The notes beneath the pieces are model-generated. The model did no database searches, was not told the origin of the DNA, and worked only from the letters and a program-made list of their open reading frames with translations. Made by a program: the position numbers and the translations under genes. 8,513 bases of DNA, from the NCBI GenBank assembly GCA_045538895.1, contig JAZQEH010000072.1:1-8513 (forward strand). Direction: 5' to 3'. Origin of the DNA: UMGS902 sp045538895 (GTDB lineage: Bacteria; Bacillota; Clostridia; Oscillospirales; CAG-272). Numbering within the stretch: position 1 is the first letter of the stretch; each line of letters begins with the position of its first letter. Positions 5,966-8,513 of this stretch are shown here, in pieces.

Positions 5966-5974
5966 TGTTATAAT
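5966..5974 (+). promoter_or_regulatory. Extended -10 promoter for the HerA-like gene
   Basis: TGT followed by a perfect TATAAT (5969-5974) is an extended -10 element. No good -35 is present at the expected distance (around 5946-5952). The start would fall near 5981, about 25 nt before the ATG at 6005. The flippase is transcribed in the opposite direction from the same 133-bp gap, where I could not assign a clear promoter to it. Confidence 0.65.
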
Positions 5975-6004
5975 GTGTGTAACAGAAAAACGGAGGAAAA
6001 TGCT

Positions 6005-7474
6005 ATGTATCTTTCGGAAACTAAAAAAGTGTGGCTTGGCGGCGGCAGTGCAAACGTGTATCTTGAGCCGTCCATGGCGAACCGCCACGGTCTTATCGCA
6101 GGTGCAACGGGTACGGGTAAAACCGTAACGCTCAAGGTGCTTGCAGAGGACTTTTGCGATATGGGAGTTCCCGTATTTTTGGCAGATATAAAGGGTGACC
6201 TCACGGGTATGTGCAATGCGGGTGAAGAAACCAAGCATATAAAACGCAGTATTGATACAATGGGTATTCAGAATTTTGAGTATTCGTCATACCCTGTAAG
6301 ATTCTGGGACGTTTACGGCAAACGCGGCATCCCCGTGCGTACCACGGTTTCAGACATGGGCCCCGAGCTTATCAGCAGATTGCTCGGACTGAACGATACG
6401 CAAAGCGGAATTATGCGAATAGTCTTCCGCATAGCGGATGATGAGGGGCTGCTTCTCCTCGACCTCAAGGATTTACGCAGCATGCTTCAGCACGTAGGCG
6501 ATAATGCCGACGAATACAAGCTTGAATACGGCAACATAACATCACAGTCTGTCGGTGCCATTCTGCGTGCGCTTCTTACACTTGAGGACGAGGGCGGCAA
6601 TATCTTCTTCGGTGAAACGGCTCTTGAACTTAAGGATTGGATAAACTGGGACGAAAACGGAAAAGGTGTGATGAACATTCTCGAATGTGTCGAGCTTTTC
6701 CACCATCCGCTGCTTTACGCAACGTTTTTGCTCTGGATGCTCTCCGAGCTTTATGAGCTGCTCCCCGAGGCGGGCGACCTTGAAAAGCCGAAGCTTGCGT
6801 TCTTCTTTGATGAAGCGCATCTGCTTTTCGACGAAGCTCCAAAGGCACTTGTTGACAAGGTTGAGCAGGTTGCAAGACTTATCCGCTCCAAGGGTGTAAG
6901 CGTTTGGTTTATCACGCAAAATCCTTCTGACATTCCCGAAAGCGTGCTTTCACAGATAGGTAACCGTGTGCAGCATGCGCTCCGTGCATATACACCTAAG
7001 GAGCAAAAGGCTCTGCGTGCTGCGGCAAGTTCGTTCAGGAGCAATGCCGCCTTTGACACTGAGGAGGCTCTGACCGCACTCGGCACGGGTGAGGCACTTG
7101 TTTCAGTGCTTGACGAGGACGGCATCCCCACTATTGTAGAGCGTGTGGGTATTCTTCCGCCGCACAGCTCAATGAAAGCGGCTACCGATGCGCAGGTAAA
7201 CGCCGTGATTGAAAAAGATGAGCTCGGTGAGAAGTATAAGGAAGTAAGCGACCGTGAGTCGGCATACGAAATCCTTGCAAAGCAATTTGAACAAAGACGC
7301 AAGGAAGAGGAAAAGCAAGAAAAAGCCGAGAAAAAGGAAAAAGAAAAGAAGAAAACCACAGGCACAAGAAAAAAGAAGTCGGCATTTGCAAAGGTGTTTG
7401 ACTCTGCGGCAAATACAATAGGCAGAGAAGTCGGCAAAAAGCTCATACGCGGTCTTTTTGATGTGCTTAAATAG
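6005..7474 (+). CDS. HerA-like P-loop ATPase (DUF853/YjgR family)
   Basis: A 489-residue P-loop ATPase of the HerA/FtsK clade, closely resembling Escherichia coli YjgR from memory of that sequence. HerA-type enzymes are hexameric DNA translocases, but the DUF853 branch has no settled function. Walker A is GATGTGKT (33-40), Walker B LAFFFDEAH (264-272, Asp269-Glu270), a sensor-like Gln305 lies in ITQNPSD, and Arg321 in GNRVQHALRAYTP is a candidate arginine finger. MANRHGLIAGATGTGKT, KGDLTG, FRIADDEGLLLLDLKDLR and LPEAGDLEKPKL are family signatures. Residues 426-458 form a highly charged Lys/Glu linker, followed by a short C-terminal segment IGREVGKKLIRGLF that also matches the family tail. The start at 6005 has GGAGG 8 nt upstream; an in-frame ATG at 5957 lies upstream of the promoter -10 and is rejected. 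It stands alone: no NurA nuclease or Mre11/Rad50 genes adjoin it, unlike archaeal HerA. Confidence 0.93.
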   Translation: MYLSETKKVWLGGGSANVYLEPSMANRHGLIAGATGTGKTVTLKVLAEDFCDMGVPVFLADIKGDLTGMCNAGEETKHIKRSIDTMGIQNFEYSSYPVRFWDVYGKRGIPVRTTVSDMGPELISRLLGLNDTQSGIMRIVFRIADDEGLLLLDLKDLRSMLQHVGDNADEYKLEYGNITSQSVGAILRALLTLEDEGGNIFFGETALELKDWINWDENGKGVMNILECVELFHHPLLYATFLLWMLSELYELLPEAGDLEKPKLAFFFDEAHLLFDEAPKALVDKVEQVARLIRSKGVSVWFITQNPSDIPESVLSQIGNRVQHALRAYTPKEQKALRAAASSFRSNAAFDTEEALTALGTGEALVSVLDEDGIPTIVERVGILPPHSSMKAATDAQVNAVIEKDELGEKYKEVSDRESAYEILAKQFEQRRKEEEKQEKAEKKEKEKKKTTGTRKKKSAFAKVFDSAANTIGREVGKKLIRGLFDVLK

Positions 7475-7479
7475 TCATT

Positions 7480-7639
7480 ATAAATTATTGTTTTTCTCAC
7501 TTGAAAATGCAAGCATTTTCAAGTGGTTGCAAAACCGTTCACTCGCGTCTCGCTCACCGCTCGCGGTTTTCAAGGAGTTTTTCGGTCGGCACATGTCCGC
7601 CCGAAAAACAGGATTTTAATTCCATAAACAATAATTTAT
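7480..7639. repeat. Inverted-repeat-bounded, hairpin-rich block
   Basis: A 14-bp perfect inverted pair, ATAAATTATTGTTT (7480-7493) and AAACAATAATTTAT (7626-7639), brackets about 130 bp without a gene. Inside are the second copy of the 44-bp palindrome (7496-7539), an AAAACCG/CGGTTTT pair (7531-7537 with 7564-7570), and a long hairpin GTTTTTCGG/CCGAAAAAC (7577-7585 with 7601-7609) extended by CGG/CCG past one mismatch with a 7-nt loop. It looks like a small non-coding element inserted just after the HerA-like gene. None of the hairpins has a proper T-tract, so no clear terminator can be assigned to that gene. Confidence 0.55.
7496..7539. repeat. 44-bp dispersed palindromic repeat, copy 2
   Basis: It matches the copy between deoC and deoB at 43 of 44 positions (T7527 in place of C2243). 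The perfect 12-bp stem is 7498-7509 with 7514-7525, loop CAAG, followed by the same TGCAAAACCGTT tail. It begins 21 bp after the stop codon of the HerA-like gene, in the same orientation relative to the upstream gene as copy 1. That fits a post-stop-codon repeat family. Confidence 0.88.
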
Positions 7640-7671
7640 GTTACGGCTACGCAGAATGAACCTTTGTGAAA

Positions 7672-7724
7672 GTCCTCGACGTGTTTTACCAAAACCGATG
7701 CGTTTCACGCATCGAGGCGAGGAC
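7672..7724. other. Possible three-way-junction RNA structure
   Basis: GTCCTCG (7672-7678) pairs perfectly with CGAGGAC (7718-7724). Within it are two further perfect hairpins: GTTTT/AAAAC (7683-7695, loop ACC) and CGATGCGT/ACGCATCG (7696-7714, loop TTC). The nesting gives a compact three-way junction of 53 nt with almost every base accounted for. No promoter, ORF or known RNA family could be matched. The remaining sequence from 7725 to 7800 shows nothing else I can assign apart from the inverted-repeat end at 7775-7791. Confidence 0.4.
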
Positions 7725-7801
7725 ATATAGCGTGGAACAAAAGTTAAACAGCTTGCAGGTAGTCAGACACGCGATAAACAATTAATTTACCGCACAATGC
7801 A

Positions 7802-7835
7802 AAAAGCATGCAAAGGGTTTCCTTTGCATGCTTTT
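7802..7835 (-). terminator. Intrinsic terminator of the XRE gene
   Basis: A perfect 15-bp inverted repeat, AAAAGCATGCAAAGG (7802-7816) and CCTTTGCATGCTTTT (7821-7835), with a 4-nt loop. On the minus strand it directly follows the TAG stop at 7838-7836 and ends in a run of five T (7805-7801). It is symmetric enough to act also on plus-strand transcripts coming through the 7475-7800 region. Confidence 0.9.
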
Positions 7836-8054
7836 CTATTTTGATTTTGGGTATGGTTCTTTTTCGTCTGTAAGTCCTGCAAGATAATCCATGCTCGTTC
7901 CGAGTGCAACTGCGATACGTTTGCATTGCTCAAAAGTATAGTACCGTGTGCCACGCTCGATTTTGGAATAGTCGCTTTGGTCGATTCCGGTAAGCATCTG
8001 CATTTTAAGTTGAGTATAACCACGCTCTTTCCGTAATTCTTTTAATCTGTCCAT
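7836..8054 (-). CDS. XRE-family helix-turn-helix transcriptional regulator
   Basis: A 72-residue protein that is almost entirely one Cro/C1-type DNA-binding domain. Helices 2 and 3 of the motif fall in TQLKMQMLTGIDQSDYSKIERG (14-35), followed by the typical FEQCKRIAVALGTSMDYLAGLTDE (41-64). There is no effector or protease domain, so it probably acts as a small dimeric repressor. GAGG lies 7 nt before the ATG. It is divergent from an uncharacterised 78-residue gene; the 86-bp gap between them carries a palindrome and overlapping promoters. It therefore most likely represses itself and its neighbour. Such minimal XRE proteins occur in phage remnants, conjugative elements and toxin-antitoxin loci, but no other phage or integrase gene is present. 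Confidence 0.92.
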   Translation of the reverse strand: MDRLKELRKERGYTQLKMQMLTGIDQSDYSKIERGTRYYTFEQCKRIAVALGTSMDYLAGLTDEKEPYPKSK

Positions 8055-8069
8055 AATAACACCTCAATA

Positions 8070-8120
8070 ATATTATGGCAAATTGACCTATTGACAAATA
8101 GGGGTAAATTGACCTATAAT
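8070..8120. promoter_or_regulatory. Divergent promoters sharing an operator-like palindrome
   Basis: On the plus strand, TTGACA (8091-8096), an 18-bp spacer and a perfect TATAAT (8115-8120) drive the 78-codon gene. On the minus strand, TTGTCA (8097-8092), a 16-bp spacer and TAATAT (8075-8070) fit a weaker promoter for the XRE gene. The two -35 boxes are essentially the same bases, lying in the middle of the palindrome CCTATT/AATAGG (8087-8092 with 8097-8102). A 12-bp direct repeat AAATTGACCTAT occurs at 8080-8091 and 8106-8117, the second copy running into the -10. These are natural candidate binding sites for the XRE protein; binding is inferred. Confidence 0.75.
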
Positions 8121-8140
8121 GGTATTGAAAGGAGTGTATT

Positions 8141-8377
8141 ATGAACATAAAACTTGAACTCTTAAAAGATTATATTGCCGAATATGTAAACTCGCACTTA
8201 ATAGATTTTGACATAGATGTAAATAGAATTGCCGACAGTAAAGCTATCGCTATTCTGGCAAATATACAAACAGTCATAAAGAATACTGAATATAATGATT
8301 TTGATGTAGTAGAAGAAATTGTTAACATTTTAGAAACAAACGGCATTTCTTGCAGCGGTCGCCATGATTTCGGGTAA
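8141..8377 (+). CDS. Small acidic protein of unknown function (78 aa)
   Basis: I do not recognise a named family. The 78-residue protein is acidic (many Asp/Glu, especially 22-26 and 50-60), has no signal peptide or membrane segment, and looks mostly helical. Its C terminus ISCSGRHDFG (69-78) is distinctive; one Cys and one His lie close together but there is no full metal site. It is probably real: AAAGGAG ends 6 nt before the ATG, a strong promoter precedes it, and it is not a shadow of another gene. Composition is more AT-rich than the metabolic genes in the window. It is divergent from, and probably repressed by, the XRE regulator. It could be an effector of a small accessory or toxin-antitoxin-like locus, but divergent orientation is unusual for a classical pair and nothing in the sequence shows toxicity. 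Confidence 0.78.
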   Translation: MNIKLELLKDYIAEYVNSHLIDFDIDVNRIADSKAIAILANIQTVIKNTEYNDFDVVEEIVNILETNGISCSGRHDFG

Positions 8378-8402
8378 ATTATTGTTTAGGGTAACGACGT
8401 CA

Positions 8403-8423
8403 GAACCTTTTAAGGAAAGGTTC
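8403..8423. other. Short perfect hairpin after the small-protein gene
   Basis: GAACCTTT (8403-8410) and AAAGGTTC (8416-8423) form an 8-bp stem with a 5-nt loop. No T-tract follows directly, so it is not a clear terminator. Confidence 0.45.
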
Positions 8424-8442
8424 CGACACCTCCAAACCTTTT

Positions 8443-8497
8443 TGTAAAAAAATATTGTCTGTAGCCACGGCTACTTATTAAATATTTTACAGTTTTT
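8443..8497 (+). terminator. Possible AT-rich terminator at window end
   Basis: TGTAAAA (8443-8449) pairs with TTTTACA (8485-8491), continued after a bulge by TATT/AATA (8453-8456 with 8481-8484). Inside is an inner GTAGC/GCTAC hairpin (8461-8474). The run GTTTTTCTTT follows. This could end the transcript of the 78-codon gene, but the stem is weak and broken by a bulge. Confidence 0.35.
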
Positions 8498-8513
8498 CTT
8501 TGGTTCTTTCTTC

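Larger units (their letters stand above)
7775..8388. repeat. Inverted repeats bracketing the XRE/small-protein module
   Basis: TAAACAATTAATTTACC (7775-7791) and GGTAAATTATTGTTTA (8373-8388) are reverse complements except for one inserted T. They enclose exactly the terminator, the XRE gene, the divergent control region and the 78-codon gene. The right arm overlaps the stop codon of the small gene. The core is shared with the inverted pair at 7480-7493 and 7626-7639, so four related copies lie within about 900 bp. No obvious target-site duplication flanks the pair, and no transposase is encoded. This may be the ends of a small non-autonomous element or cassette, or merely a local AT-rich repeat. 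Confidence 0.45.

Noticed and set aside
6751..7512. 253-codon minus-strand ORF inside the HerA-like gene
   Set aside because: Low-complexity Ser/Phe-rich antisense product of the Lys/Glu-rich coding strand; no start signal, and the plus-strand family match is unambiguous.
7496..7840. CRISPR array
   Set aside because: The repeated units are single palindromes at distant sites with no regular spacing or spacers.
7836..8377. Classical toxin-antitoxin operon
   Set aside because: The two genes are divergent rather than co-transcribed and the 78-residue protein matches no toxin I recognise; kept only as a possibility.

Overview
The window looks like a chromosomal segment from a Gram-positive Firmicute, most likely an anaerobic gut-type Clostridium relative (Oscillospiraceae/Ruminococcaceae-like). 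The grounds are strong AGGAG-type ribosome-binding sites, a type I-beta DAHP synthase of the Thermotoga/Firmicute kind, a SpoVB-like flippase, and many small palindromic intergenic repeats. The taxon is inferred; no rRNA or other marker is present.

Layout. Positions 1-169 hold a composite palindromic repeat. On the minus strand, 170-1452 is the aroF unit: consensus promoter, a 33-residue leader peptide rich in Tyr and Phe, mutually exclusive RNA helices ending in an intrinsic terminator, then aroF (first enzyme of the shikimate pathway). This is a textbook-style transcription attenuator and the most striking regulatory system in the window. Diverging from it, deoC-deoB-cdd (1540-3829, plus) is a nucleoside salvage/catabolism operon. 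Cdd deaminates (deoxy)cytidine, DeoB converts (deoxy)ribose-1-phosphate to the 5-phosphate, and DeoC splits deoxyribose-5-phosphate to glyceraldehyde-3-phosphate and acetaldehyde. The operon ends at a strong, probably bidirectional terminator, followed by a 63-bp MITE-like element.

From the other side come trxA (3967-4281, minus) and a SpoVB/MATE-type membrane flippase (4351-5871, minus). Diverging from the flippase is a gene for a HerA-like (DUF853/YjgR) ATPase (6005-7474, plus). The rest is accessory in character. A gene-free stretch (7475-7800) carries a second copy of the 44-bp palindromic repeat found between deoC and deoB, more hairpins, and a possible three-way-junction RNA. Then comes a compact divergent module: a 72-residue XRE-type regulator (minus) and an uncharacterised 78-residue acidic protein (plus). 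Their promoters appear to share overlapping -35 boxes inside an operator-like palindrome. The module is bracketed by near-identical inverted repeats, related copies of which also bracket the neighbouring repeat block. The last 136 bases hold hairpins but no gene.

The metabolic genes are ordinary. The points worth attention are the aroF attenuator, the dispersed palindrome, and the inverted-repeat-bounded regulator/small-protein cassette.
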